64,000 nt of DNA, taken from assembly GCA_029204225.1 (NCBI GenBank), contig CM055097.1, forward strand, positions 5,775,653 to 5,839,652, written 5' to 3'. Source of the stretch: Diphasiastrum complanatum (lineage: Eukaryota > Streptophyta > Lycopodiopsida > Lycopodiales > Lycopodiaceae). Both the position numbers and the translations under genes were made by a program. The notes under the pieces are model-generated. The model was given only the letters and a program-made list of their open reading frames with translations, was not told where the DNA came from and did not search any database. Positions 1 through 10,438 of the stretch are shown piece by piece (position 1 is the stretch's first letter; each line of letters opens with the position of its first letter).

Positions 1-790
1 CTAGTTTTGTTGCTCCTCCATTCAAATCTAGAATATATATAGCATCATAAAACCAGAATCTACAAGTTCATTTTTAGTTTGTCTTTTATACTATAAATTG
101 CCAATTTCTGAATGGACAATGTCTATAATATTGGAAAGATAATTTACATGTTCATGTTCATGTACATTTGATGGATAAAAATCTGCAATACAAAAAACCA
201 TTGTAAGTTTCATTGTTAAATATAGCTACATGGTAGAGTTGAAAATTAAAGTCATTTAAAATTTTATAATAATTATAGTTACACTTTGCAAGGATCTATC
301 GAATTCCCATTCAGTTCCAAATGCATGTAAACATGTTGAACAAAGACATTTGAAATGGATTGTCCACTCGGGAATACTTTAAAGTCAAGAATCATGGCAT
401 ACGATTTATATATATTTTTTCCTTCTTGTTTTTGATGGAAAGCTCCTCTTATTGATAAATTCATCAATAACCAAGAAGCTTTTTGATATTCATGGGCAAT
501 CCAAGTACCATCATCCTCCTTCTCATTGCAAAAAATTACAGAGCTGATTGAGGATCTTGTCTCGTTGTTGGCATACCTTGAAAAGTTAATTTCAATCTCT
601 ACTAAACTTTTGGGCATTACAGGAGCTAAAGCATTATTGTTTCGTGCTTCATTGAAGTAATTACTATGCTGCAAATCATGAAAAAATAAAAGAGACTATA
701 ACTTGAGGTTAGCAGACGTCTCGTAATTTAACTTTGGTTTAACCAACATAGTATGTCCTTTTAACTAGAACAAGCGAATTTGAGCAGCCT
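1..790. repeat. Left arm of a long inverted repeat
   Basis: The reverse complement of this stretch matches 52782-53441 over almost its whole length. Both contain the same block next to the copia junction (ggctgctcaaattcgcttg in the right arm) and the same ctagaatatata-type end near the window edge. The left arm keeps roughly 140 bp (about 585-730) that the right arm lacks, with short agttaa/attaac-like sequence at the breakpoints. Homology stops at 790, where copia sequence begins, and may continue beyond base 1. The nature of the repeat is unknown; it carries an open frame (279-674) that is partly kept in both arms. Confidence 0.8.
279..674 (-). pseudogene. Hypothetical open frame in inverted-repeat arm
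   Basis: An open frame of 131 codons with no family I recognise. It contains an FCNEKEDDGTWIAHEYQKA block and ends in a SIDPCKV-like tail. The same protein is read in two overlapping frames at 52854-53161 in the other arm, where a frameshift lies after the FHQK block. Conservation of the protein-like stretch in both arms suggests it descends from a coding exon of either a host gene or a large transposon. It may be one exon of a longer gene, since no signal peptide, membrane segment or known motif is seen. The decayed second copy suggests a duplicated gene fragment rather than a working gene. Confidence 0.3.
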
Positions 791-823
791 TGTTGCTTCT
801 CCAAGATTTGTGATTTTGTAGCT

Positions 824-1426
824 TTAAAAAATATGACTCTTCGTGTCTTTGATCAACATCAAGGAATTTCCTATCATCAGCGAATCATCCACAAAAATGG
901 TCAATATCACAAAATCCTTTCCTACTATTTTGATGTAGACGTTGTAGTCTGGTTGAGTAGGATTGAAGTCTAGAGACTTCAGAAGACCATCAAGCTTTTT
1001 GTACCAGGCTCGTGATGCCTGTTTTAGACTGTAGATGCATATCTGCAATCGACAGACATATTGTCTGTTTTCGGGGTCTTCATGGCCTTCAGGTTGCTTC
1101 ATGAAGATTTTCTCCTCTAGATCTCCGTGGAAAAAGGCTGTTTTCACGTCAATCTGGTAAATTTCCAGATTGTACTATGTGGCGTATACAAGGAGTAGCC
1201 TTATGCTTGTCATCTTTACCATGGGCAAATATGTGTCGAAATAGTCGACACCATATCTCTGCGTGTAGCCCTTTGTGACAAGCCTTGCCTTGTAGCGGCC
1301 AATAGTGCCATCTGATTTTTGCTTTTTCTTGTACACCCACTTGCAGTCGACTATTTTTCTATTTTCTAGCAGTGGCTCTAATGTCCATGCCTCGTTTTGC
1401 CTCATCGACTCGATCTCCTCTGACAT
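824..1426 (-). pseudogene. Copia C1 reverse transcriptase, frameshifted
   Basis: Two minus-strand frames together give the first half of a copia RT. 1175-1426 holds the N-terminal signature (WTLEPL, CKWVYKKK, RYKARLVTKGYTQRYGVDYFDTY), where the usual ETF(A/S)PV is degraded. 824-1147 holds the next part in another frame: KTAFFHGDLEEKIFMKQPEG, a YSLKQASRAWYKKLD stretch, and FVDD in place of the YVDD catalytic motif. A frameshift lies between the two near 1150-1175. Below 824 a further shifted remnant of the NLGEA type reaches the junction at 790. Not functional. Confidence 0.88.
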
Positions 1427-1594
1427 TGCCTGCTTCCAAAATTCTCACTCTGGACTCTGGATAGCTTCTTGGTATGTTGCTGGCTCTTCTGTGAAGCTGC
1501 AGTACTCAAACTGCGTTTCTTCACTCCATTGAAGATTGTCAAAATAGCGGTTTGGAGCTCTTCTTTGTCTTGTTGACCTTCGAGGTTCGTTTCG

Positions 1595-2528
1595 TCATTG
1601 CTCGAACATTTTTTGTTCGTGGGGTCGATCCTCTGCTTCCTGGTACTCTAGAATTTGGGGCTCTGCATTCTGATTTGATGTATGTCCTCGATCTCTCTCT
1701 TGAATAGGCAGTAGTCTGAAGATCTCATGGCCTCTTTCATCTTTCAGTCCAGGGAATGTGGACTTGTCAAACTTCACATCTCTGCTCGAAACAACCTTCT
1801 TCGTGGTTGGATTGTAGAGTCTATACACATGTGTTCCGTTCAAGTAGTCGACCATGATTGTTTGTTTGGATTTGTTATCGAGCTTGCTTCTCTTTTCCTT
1901 TGTGCTTGTATGCTGCACATCCAAACACTCGTACGTATGACAGATCAGGCTTTCTGCCTGTCCACATTTCGTATGGTGTTTTGTTCTCGGCCCATACCTG
2001 GCAATTGAGTCTGTGCCATCATGCATATGGCTCCTTCAACTAGCATTCTATTTTTTTTCTGCCACACCGTTGTATTTTGGTGTGTATGTAGGAGTGATTT
2101 GGTGTTCGATCCCCTGTTCTTTGTAGAATCTTGAGAATTTTGTGCTTTTGTATTCACTTCCATTGTCAGATCTGTATCTTTTTTGAGGTGTGTCGCTCTA
2201 CGAATGCCACAAACTTCTTGAAAGAATCAAATACTTCATATTTCTTCTTCAAGTAGTAGATCGTGGTCATTCGGCTGTAATCATCTATGAACGTTAGAGA
2301 ATATCTCGAACCTGAGAGCGAATATGTTTTTATCGGTCCACACACATCAGAGTGGACGAGCTCAAGAACTTCTTTGGCTCTTCTTCTCTCGTGTGTGAAT
2401 GGATTCCGATGTTGCTTGCCTTTTTGACAAGCTTCGCAGAACTCAGCCTCGGGCCTTGAAATCTTGAGACTTGTGACAATGTCCTTTCTGCTCATGTCAT
2501 ACAGGCTCCGCATGTTCAGATGATACAT
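1595..2528 (-). pseudogene. Copia C1 integrase, broken
   Basis: 2166-2528 carries the end of the pre-integrase zinc region (FCEACQKGKQHRNPF) and the start of the catalytic core (LVHSDVCGP, FIDDYSRMTTIYYL). The second catalytic Asp block (RSDNGSEY) lies just below 2166 in another frame, and the NGVAEKK glutamate block is near 2050-2080. 1595-2026 covers the C-terminal part with a VYRLYNPTTKKVVSSRDVKFD stretch typical of the copia integrase tail. At least two frameshifts separate these parts, so the integrase is dead. All catalytic blocks are still recognisable. Confidence 0.85.
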
Positions 2529-2690
2529 TCTTCTATGCCAGAGCTGATCTTCATTTTATGAAGGATTTAATATGCTTTCAGAGTTGCTAAGTATTTTGGC
2601 CTGGTAGAGATTTCATTCTCTGCATCCGACCATCAACAACTTGTTTGTTGTCTTCTCGATCATACGACAAGTGTTGCCGTCAAACAAAAC

Positions 2691-2885
2691 TCAAATGCCT
2701 AGATCTGCCATCTTGGAGACAAGTAGTAGATCCTTTCTGAGTGAGGGCACATAGAGTGCTCCTGGCAGCTCTTCTTGGCCTGACAATGTTCGTAGCAGTA
2801 GAGAGCCGATGCATTTGACATCCTGTGTACTTCCATTGCCTAGAGTCACTGCTCTGTCGTTTTCGAGTTCGCAAAAGTTGATCAA
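2691..2885 (-). pseudogene. Copia C1 protease fragment
   Basis: The frame reads NDRAVTLGNGSTQDVKCIGS followed by GALYVPSLRKDLLLVSKMAD, the typical region downstream of the catalytic DSGAS in copia aspartic proteases, leading toward the pre-integrase domain. On the minus strand the catalytic site would lie just upstream, near 2890-2930, and it is disrupted: a VIDS-like remnant ends the gag frame at 2919 and the frame then shifts. Its place between gag and integrase fits copia order. Confidence 0.7.
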
Positions 2886-2918
2886 GATCTTCTTGTTGCA
2901 GGTTATGTGAGATGTTGC

Positions 2919-3749
2919 TCATGAATCGATGACTACATCGTAATCATGTTCAGAGTAGCTTGTCGAAGCTTCGTCGAGTGTCGTGAAAGCTTCGTCACCT
3001 CTTTTAGCATCCTTTGATGACTCTGCAACGTTTGTCTTTTCAGCTTTGTTTTTCCTTTTTGGGTTGAATCTGCAGTCATATGCAGAATGCCCTTTCTTCT
3101 TGTAGTGCATGCAAGGTATTGTTGGATTGAACCAGCATTTGTTGGCCGTATGGCTTGGTTTGTGGTAGTGATCGCAGGAAGAAGATTGTTGATTTGAGGA
3201 CTTCGTCTTCTTGAATCTTGGCTTGTTTTTTGTTCTTCTTCTTTCCTTTTGTGAAGAGAGCCTTCTCTTGATCACTGTTTCCCTCTCCTTCATCTCTCAT
3301 CAGTCTCTCATCCGCGACAAGACTGACTGCTTTGTCGAATGTTATATCTGGTAGACTCAATATGAGCATTTCAGCGACTGATAGGACGTCGATAGAGATT
3401 TCATGAAATACATCAGCTGTTGTGGTGCTGGGATCTGGTGCTCCTGTCTTGATGCAATGAGTTGAGCGAAGATCGTTTTGATCTTCTCAACGTGCTGATC
3501 TAACTGGTTGCCATCCCATCGTATGGATTACAGTTGATTGTGAAGGTGCATGACTGAAGCTATAGTCCTCACTTCATACTGCTTTAATCTTTCCCACGTT
3601 GCATGGCTGCTTTCGCAGTCTTCAATCTGCATGAGTAGATCTTCATTTATGGACGAAACGATGATCGCCATTGTGTGCTTATCCTTTCTGATCCATTCAG
3701 CTCTCCTCGGGTCTCCCTCTGGAGGCTGCACCTCTAAGAGCTCGGTCAC
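2919..3749 (-). pseudogene. Copia C1 gag with two damaged zinc knuckles
   Basis: 3528-3749 is an N-terminal gag piece (KDKHTMAIIVSSINEDLLMQ, HATWERLKQYEV), the UBN2-like capsid region of plant copia elements. 2919-3293 is the nucleocapsid part, with two successive knuckles, CDHYHKPSHTANKC and CMHYKKKGHSAYDC. The family pattern is CX2CX4HX4C; in both knuckles the second cysteine is tyrosine. A frameshift separates the two parts near 3300-3520. The frame upstream of the knuckles is very basic, as expected for RNA binding. Not functional. Confidence 0.8.
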
Positions 3750-3909
3750 CGACCAGATGCCTTCACCCTTCAGGAGTGTTTTGATTTTGAATTTCCAGAT
3801 TCTGTAATTTGCACCCTCAAGACTGATTGCTACTCTGGTCTAGATTGTCATAGCCATATTTTGTTGTCTAGAAGAATCACTGCTGGGATATCAGTAGTGA
3901 TAACCTGTA

Positions 3910-3922
3910 GGCTCTGATACCA
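3910..3922 (-). other. Primer-binding site of copia C1
   Basis: The minus strand reads TGGTATCAGAGCC, the usual plant copia primer site complementary to the initiator-Met tRNA 3' end. It directly abuts the LTR, which starts at 3923 on the plus strand. Confidence 0.85.
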
Positions 3923-4657
3923 TGTCGTGGAAGCTTTTTCATTTCGTGTTCGTCCTCTCTCTTGTGATTTTCCGTCTTTGAATTTTCTTTTCGTGCGGAA
4001 GCACTTACGGGTTCCCAGACACTCGACTACGCATCACAGAACATATTTTATTCTAGCAATCAAGAGACACAGCACAAGGCCAAGAGATATACGAAATAGA
4101 GCGACTATATTGTCAGTTTGGCTTTAGAGCAAAATCATCAGTGTCTCGCTCGTTGGCGGATTGACTCTATGCTCTTTCGCTGTGTTCTGCTCGTTGGCAG
4201 ACTTTCATGCACAGCTATGGTATTTTTGCTTTCTTACTGTATTTACTATGTCTCTCTTTGTTTCTTATAGATCTCTGTAAAATTCTCATCACTTTTTCTC
4301 TCTCTTTGGTTACGATCCAGAGAGGATCGTTTATACCTCCACTGTGTGGAGTTTACAAGATAGCCAAACATAGAATCGCAAGACTAGTTAATGCTAATCA
4401 ACTAGTTAGTTAGTCTCCATCGTTGCTATTCATTCCAGCTGGGCATGAAGCCCATTGAGCTGCCAGCTGGCAGCGCGAAAGATTTCTCTTTGTGTGTTTT
4501 CGTTGTTTTCGTTTTGCATCCATTTTGCGCTTTGCGGTCCTGGAGGTGTGTTTACGATTCTTGATTGATTCGCGAATCGTTCGTGCTTCGAGTCAAAGAC
4601 ACGTTGACTATCGCGAATTGTTCTCGTTCAACCTTCGTGTCTTGTTCGTGCTGCGAC
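3923..4657 (-). repeat. 5' LTR of copia C1
   Basis: It begins at the PBS with tgtcgtgg and is proposed to end at ctgcgaca (4657), giving TGTCG/CGACA inverted ends and a length of 735 bp. The outer end is inferred only from those matching ends, because no second LTR copy is present. The outer-end sequence resembles the outer end proposed for the C3 LTR (both carry repeated cttcgtg/gttcgtg motifs). Confidence 0.6.
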
Positions 4658-7600
4658 AAAGTTGCAGGAGTTCACCATTTCTGACATTTATAGTCAAGGC
4701 TCTCTTATTGGTACAAAGACCTAGAAGGCAAGGCAATGTACCTACCAATGTACCTATGTTGGTTGGGATATTTAGCATTGGACTACTAATGCAAGCGACA
4801 AACAATCAATGAAGATGACAAGTACATAGCACTATCTCCCCACCCACAATAGTATGTCAAATGTAAATACCTTCTTTTGCGAAACTACACGAGTCAATAC
4901 AAATAGAACATGCTACCTTACATAACAAAAGGAAGTAACTCGTATCTTGGTAGGTACATCCTCAATTTTGGCAAATCTTCTATGAAAAAGTTCTATATAT
5001 TTTGATGAGTGATTTGAAATGCATGCATTCTTCTTTAATATGGCATTGGCCAAGTCCAAGGCAAGATTTTTGTTACATATAGAGAGTGTGGTCTTAAGCA
5101 AGAACAATAATATGATGCTTAACAACAAATTGCATAATGGAAAAGGGACATTATCATTTTTCAAGTATCGATATCAGTAGGAAAATACATATTTCTAGTG
5201 AATGCCTTGGAACCCATATAAGAGAAGGTGAGTATAATGTTCGATAAGACGATTCAAAAGGACTCTCATTGGAGTGAAATGCTTGGTTGCTTGTTCATCT
5301 TAATAAAAATAAAGAAGTTGCAGGTTAGATGGAGGCCTTCCACAAGAATTATGATTATTTGTTACTTGTCGTGTATATGTTTTAACTATTTTTAATTAGC
5401 TATTTGTGTGTGTGGGAAGCGGTGGGGCTTCCTCCATGATTGGAACAAAAAGAAACATTAATTTGTATTGACCACAATTCAAGAATGGCTACTCAATATA
5501 TGTTTTTGCAAGCTTGTCAATGGTTGCCTTTATGTGGGATGAAGTTGTGATTGCATGCTTGTATGAGAATTTCTAGTCGTATTACATGAGATCAATGTGG
5601 TACTTTCCAAATGCAATAATAAAAAGTTGACAATTTAAAGGGCATAGTTTTTGTAGATTGAATGAAATGTGTGTGGTAGAGATCAAATCTTAAGTTTTGC
5701 CTATGCTATGTTTGTTGGAGTGGAGTTGAAGCTACTATGAAAATGATTTGATGTGCAAGGAGGTGGATAAAATGTGTACAATCGAGGCAAAGAGATCAAG
5801 GATTACTCACAATGAGTAGATACATGGTGGCCCCCACCTTATTTAAGGTGCCTTCTTATATTTTGTAGTTTTTAAGTACATATCATGTGTGACTATCAAT
5901 TATTATACATTGGAGGCCAAACATGAGAAAGTATTTAAGCATTGAACTTGATTTTGATTTTGAAAATAATTGAGATTTGTGAAAGGTATATAGACAATGA
6001 CTGAGTACAATTGGGGCTGGGCCCACTTGGGATATGGATCCAAGATCATACATGTCAAGCCACTAGCAGGCAAGGACTCATCATGGATAGTGAGCATTTG
6101 CTTTTTTTTAGCTTGTAGACTATTTTAATCATCAGTGTAGATGTGCCATATTGTGACAAGTTTTCACATTTTTTATTTCCTGATTACTAATTCTCCTTCT
6201 CATATAGAAAGGAACCTGCACCTTATGGATAACATCTACCTGCACTTGTGGAAGTCAATTCACTTAAAGATGAAAAGCTAGATGAGCTACAAAGCTTTTT
6301 TTATTGTATTTTCTATAAGTGTTGTTTAATTTTTGTTCTCTTCTATCATTTGCATTGTATGCTAGGACTAAAAGTTATTTTGCAGTCACTAGATTATAGT
6401 CTATCAATAGTTTTAAAAAAAAATTCACAAAAGGTACATAGACAAGGATCAACCACATGTGGCATTAGGCCCACCTAGGACGCAAGTCCAAGACCATGCT
6501 AGAAGGTACTACATTGTCGTGGATAGTGGCCAATCACTTTTTTGGCTTTTGGACTATTTGTATTGTAAGTGTAGACGTGCCACGCTGTAATTTGTCATGC
6601 ATAATTTATCTCCTACTTTCCAATTCTCCTTTTCACATAGAATTTCATGAGGAAAGGTCTCATTATATGTAACATGTTAGCAATAATCGCAACTATGGAA
6701 GTTAACTTGTATGATGAGGAAAAACTAGATGACTAGGCGTTAGATGGGCCCACAAGGATGGTGAGATATTATCTACTATTTCTCTTTTATCCTAGCACCA
6801 CCCCTAGAATTTGAAGCCACGCAAATATACAATCATTTTCCATCTTAAATACATGCAATGAGGTGGTCCATGGTTATCCAGAATACTCTAGAGCATAGTT
6901 CATGACAAAATTCTAGAAGCTACTATGCCTTTGTTGGATGATACTAGGTGAGGAGATGTTTGTTGTACCAATTTCAAATTAACAAATTGTGTTATATCTC
7001 TGATGATTTTATGGCAACAATGTATGGCAACCATACTAATGGTAGATTTTGTAAATCCTTTTCAATATCATTGATGTTTGTTGTATTGTATTTGATTGTC
7101 AACACACATCATGTCTTTTCTCTAAAGTACTCATAAAACTAGTAGAAGCTCTAGTTTTCAAAAGCAAAGCACGTAAAGTTGGAAATGTTCTGGTAGAGTA
7201 TGGTAATGAGTTGTTCTAAATAGAGTTTGATTGATTTTCATGATCACCATATTCCAAAGAATTTATTTTTTTGCAAAAAACTCTTGAGAATCTACTTGTT
7301 AACTTTTTTTCCTACTCTCAAGGTCTAGCATTAAGGGAGGCAAAATTTATATGATTTTTTATTACTATATGTGTCTCAAAAGCCTTATCTTGTATTTATA
7401 CTTCCATAGAGAAAGGTCAAATCATGTGCAAAAATTTAATGAAGAGCATGCATATTCTAATCCTTGTTGTGGCCATGAGTGCTAGTCCATGCCCTCTACT
7501 CACAGATGTAGAATGGGTTATATTATTGCACACAATCATGAGCACTTGGATGAGACAACTATGAAGTGATACGTAAACTATAAAAGTCTCACAAGAGGAG

Positions 7601-8802
7601 CAACATGTGAATAAAGAGAAGCAATCGGTCAACATTTGCCTAAAATGAACAACAATAGATTGCACTACTTGACTAGTCAAAGGAAGGTTGGGGGTACCAT
7701 AATCATGAAGAGAGGTAGGTTTGCAAAGAGGGAGAAGACATTTTCTAACATGATAAAATTTTCTACATAAAAAACAAGAATCATGCAAGCCATGAGAATA
7801 AACGTTAAGCACATACATGTAAAAAGGGAAGCCCAATAATATATATTCTTCGACAAGGGAGAATTTAGGTTTCCGAAAATCAAACTTTTGATAAAGAGTA
7901 GAGACTGAAAATTTTTAGTGACTTAACAAGATATTTCAATCACATATGTGGATAATACCGGAATTTTATACTTGTTCTTTAACAAGGTGGGGAGGTGTAA
8001 AGCCATGCCCTGCCCTGCCTCAACGGCCTCATGCCTGGGAGGGTGGCTGGGAGGGTGGCTGCCCAAGAGCTCGAGCCCAAAAGTGTTGCTCACACCAAGG
8101 TAGTTAGCCTTCCCCTCCATAATGCCCTTATCAAGTACAATGTTCATGTGGGTAGCCAATGAATGGTTGCCACGTAACATGTAGATGAACATTTTTGTTA
8201 CAAGATTTCATTCTCAAGTGTCAATGCCTCTGTCCAAATCAAAGTTTTGGTGGAAGGTGTAAATCAGGCAAATATATACTTGTATTGTGACAATTTTCAT
8301 GAATAAAATGTAGATTATGAAGCACCCAAAACCCATCCCAAAATGGTAGCTGCGTTTGCAAATTACAAATCCAAAACGTTGTTAATAATATTTATGTTCA
8401 ATAGAATCACGGGCCTCTCTCTCATAGGTATTAGGGATGATATATTTGGGACTTCTGGCAAAGACGATGATCACTAAAGCAAAAGGTGTGGGCGGGCAGC
8501 TACAGCAGGTGCATCAATGTCTGCGTCGTCTCATGTGTGATCTGATGGAGAGGGTCTATGGAGCTCTCAATGTGGTATTACTTACTTACTGGTTAGGCTT
8601 TCATAATTTTGATTTGTGATGTAACAATGGCTTAGAATCGTTTCAGCTGTTCGGTGTGCATGCGTCAGAGTTTAGTAGACTTTGATCTTCAAATTTGAGT
8701 CTGTTTGCGTACAGTTGCATCAGGCCATCGGAGCTGGTTACATTACAAACAAAAAACAAACACACATAATAGATAATAGTACAGTCAAGAAATTCCACAT
8801 CT
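4658..8802. other. Non-coding spacer
   Basis: No gene is recognisable. Short open frames exist on both strands but show no family motif. The only structure seen is a diverged direct duplication at about 5975-6700, listed separately. The stretch could contain very old transposon remains that are not readable by eye. Confidence 0.6.
5975..6700. repeat. Diverged tandem duplication, period about 451 bp
   Basis: Blocks near 5979 and 6430 match in order: a gaaaggtatatagacaa-like start, a gggcccac(t)t.gga.. block, a catggatagtg/cgtggatagtg block, gtgtagatgtgcca versus gtgtagacgtgcca, an attctcct(t) block, and finally a ggaagt(c/t)aa block. The copies are well diverged with indels. No coding potential is shared. 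Confidence 0.55.
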
Positions 8803-8874
8803 GGGCATTTGGTCTAGTGGTATGATTCTTGCTTTGGGTGCAAGAGGTCGCGAGTTCGATTCTCGCAATGCCCC
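8803..8874 (+). tRNA. tRNA-Pro (anticodon UGG)
   Basis: The 72-nt sequence folds as a full cloverleaf. Acceptor stem GGGCATT pairs with AATGCCC, followed by discriminator C. The D arm is GTCTAGTGGTATGAT, the anticodon stem is CTTGC/GCAAG with loop TTTGGGT (anticodon TGG), and the T arm is GCGAG-TTCGATT-CTCGC. Both internal promoter boxes are intact (A box around TGGTCTAGTGG, B box GGTCGCGAGTTCGATTC). No intron and no encoded CCA, as expected for a plant nuclear gene; it differs from plastid tRNA-Pro as I know it. It decodes CCA/CCU-type proline codons and appears functional. Confidence 0.96.
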
Positions 8875-8890
8875 TTTATTTTCTTTTGCC
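8875..8890 (+). terminator. Pol III terminator of tRNA-Pro
   Basis: A T-rich run immediately follows the discriminator base, with TTTT at 8879-8882 and a second TTTT a few bases on. This is the normal RNA polymerase III stop for a tRNA gene. Confidence 0.75.
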
Positions 8891-9281
8891 TCACTCTGGC
8901 AACTCGCAATCTTGAGTGTAATATTTAGAAAAATACATTATTGGGCAGTTTTTGGGACTGAGTAGATAGAGGCAGGTCCATTCTCCAAGTATTGTGCCTA
9001 ACCAAGAGTTTCAACAAGCCTAGTAGGGCACAAGGCAAAGTGTGAGCCAAAGCAAAATGGACCTTGCTTGGGCCTCTCCATGCACGTAATGCTAAGGGCT
9101 CATAGTTCCTGTGTATTTTGAAGGCACTTCCTCCCACAGAATTTTCAAGCTGAGTTCGTAATGCCACGATCTGCAGAATGCCTGCTGTGACAGCTGGATT
9201 ATTAGCGTGTTCAGTCGGAATGATGGATCTAACAGCAGGATTACTAGTGCATCATGCAGGAATCTCACCACACTGAGCATT

Positions 9282-9302
9282 CCCCCCCCCCCCCCCCCCC
9301 CC
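9282..9302. repeat. Poly-C tract (about 21 C)
   Basis: An uninterrupted run of C directly before acgtaaat. Length may be uncertain because of sequencing or assembly error in homopolymers. Confidence 0.85.
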
Positions 9303-9407
9303 ACGTAAATACTTGCAAATTTTTTTGCAGTGTATTTGAAAGTCGCCTTAAATGGCATAATTTTGTACTTTTTCAAATTATAAAAGCAATAAATACCTTG
9401 CATATTC

Positions 9408-9488
9408 GTAAGGTGATATTACTATTTTTTAGTAATATTGAGAAGCACCTTACATTTTTGTAAGATTCACTTTCTATTTTTAGAAAGT
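9408..9488. repeat. Chain of consecutive hairpins
   Basis: Three foldbacks in a row. The first (9408-9453) pairs gtaaggtg with caccttac and, inside it, atattacta with tagtaatat. The second (9449-9464) pairs cttac with gtaag around a T-rich loop. The third (9469-9488) pairs actttct with agaaagt around attttt. All three loops are mostly T. Confidence 0.7.
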
Positions 9489-9571
9489 CACACAAATCTA
9501 AATTTACTGTTTTTTGGAAAGTCAACTTTTTTAAAATAGAAATAAAAAAAAAGAACCTGCAGGTGTTTATG

Positions 9572-9665
9572 CAGGGGAAGGCCCACGAGCAGGGGCCTTC
9601 CGCATTTGGAGGCGTCCTCGGGCGTCTCAAAACGCGGAAGGCCCCCGCCCTAGGGCATTCCCCTA
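9572..9665. repeat. GC-rich imperfect foldback
   Basis: A strongly GC-rich island in AT-rich surroundings. ccttccgc near 9596 pairs with gcggaagg near 9635, and the outer flanks aggggaaggccc and gggcattcccct can also pair imperfectly. It could be a small foldback transposon or a hairpin remnant. No target-site duplication was established. Confidence 0.5.
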
Positions 9666-10414
9666 TACTTATTGGCACAGTTGAATTTTTATGTTTATTT
9701 TGAGATTCTACTTGTCAAGGGTTTAGAAAGCCTCGAACGATGAGAGAGCCTAGATGAGTCAAAACAAAATGGGCCTTGCTTGGCCCTCTCCATGGCATTA
9801 ATTATAGGGCTGAATTTGATTATTGTCAATTTTGAGATGCTCTATAGGACTTGCATGTAGTACAATGGCTTCTTTACAAGCAGTTTCTAGGATTTTGGAC
9901 AATAGTTTCATTCATTTTCAACCATATATACAATTGTTGTCATTTGGGCAAAATATAATCTTGACCATAACGTACTATGGAATGGGCTGTTCTGCTCGAT
10001 AAGGATTTCCAGAAATATGAGGGACTGAGCCTAAGTTTTTTTGGAAAGCCGAACCAAGCAGAATGGCCTTTGCCCGACACTTTCCATTGCGTAATGGATA
10101 CTTTGAAAATTTCTACATGCTCATTATGAAGCATAATGAGCAGTTTGACTTTTTCCAACCACGCTGATACCGCCATGTGGCAGCTTGGCACCTGACGCCT
10201 ATGACGCATAGGCTGGATGTGCTGCAATTTTTTTATGAAAAATAAATGCCTATTCTGGTTTTTGATTTGTTCAAAAAGTGAGCAAAATAGGCACAAAGTA
10301 TCCATTACGTGTATGGTAACCCATCCAAAGGTCTTCGAACTTTGCTCTCTTGACATTTTCAAGATTTAGTTGTGAAGGGAAAGACAATTTTTTTTTTTTT
10401 TTTGGGTTGGATTT

Positions 10415-10438
10415 GGGGGGGGGGGGGGGGGGGGGGGG
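10415..10438. repeat. Poly-G tract (24 G) preceded by poly-T
   Basis: A 16-base T run (10388-10403) is followed shortly by 24 uninterrupted G. Length is subject to homopolymer error. Confidence 0.85.

Larger units (their letters stand above)
791..4657 (-). mobile_element. Ty1/copia retrotransposon C1, decayed and 3'-truncated
   Basis: Read on the minus strand this runs 5' LTR (4657-3923), PBS (3922-3910), gag, protease, integrase and reverse transcriptase, the copia order. The coding region is split by frameshifts and stops. It ends abruptly inside RT at about 791, where it joins the inverted-repeat arm, so the RNase H and 3' LTR are missing. The proposed LTR has matching ends (tgtcg...cgaca on the plus strand). 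Copia C3 at 47263-51198 looks like a relative: similar paired zinc knuckles, similar LTR ends and the same PBS type. No target-site duplication can be tested because one end is lost. Confidence 0.88.

Noticed and set aside
4913-5164. Small hydrophobic minus-strand frame (83 codons)
   Set aside because: A leucine-rich stretch resembles a membrane segment but has no supporting context; probably AT-rich chance.
9092-9463. Poly-Gly and poly-Pro frames across the C tract
   Set aside because: Low-complexity translation of a homopolymer with no flanking coding signal.
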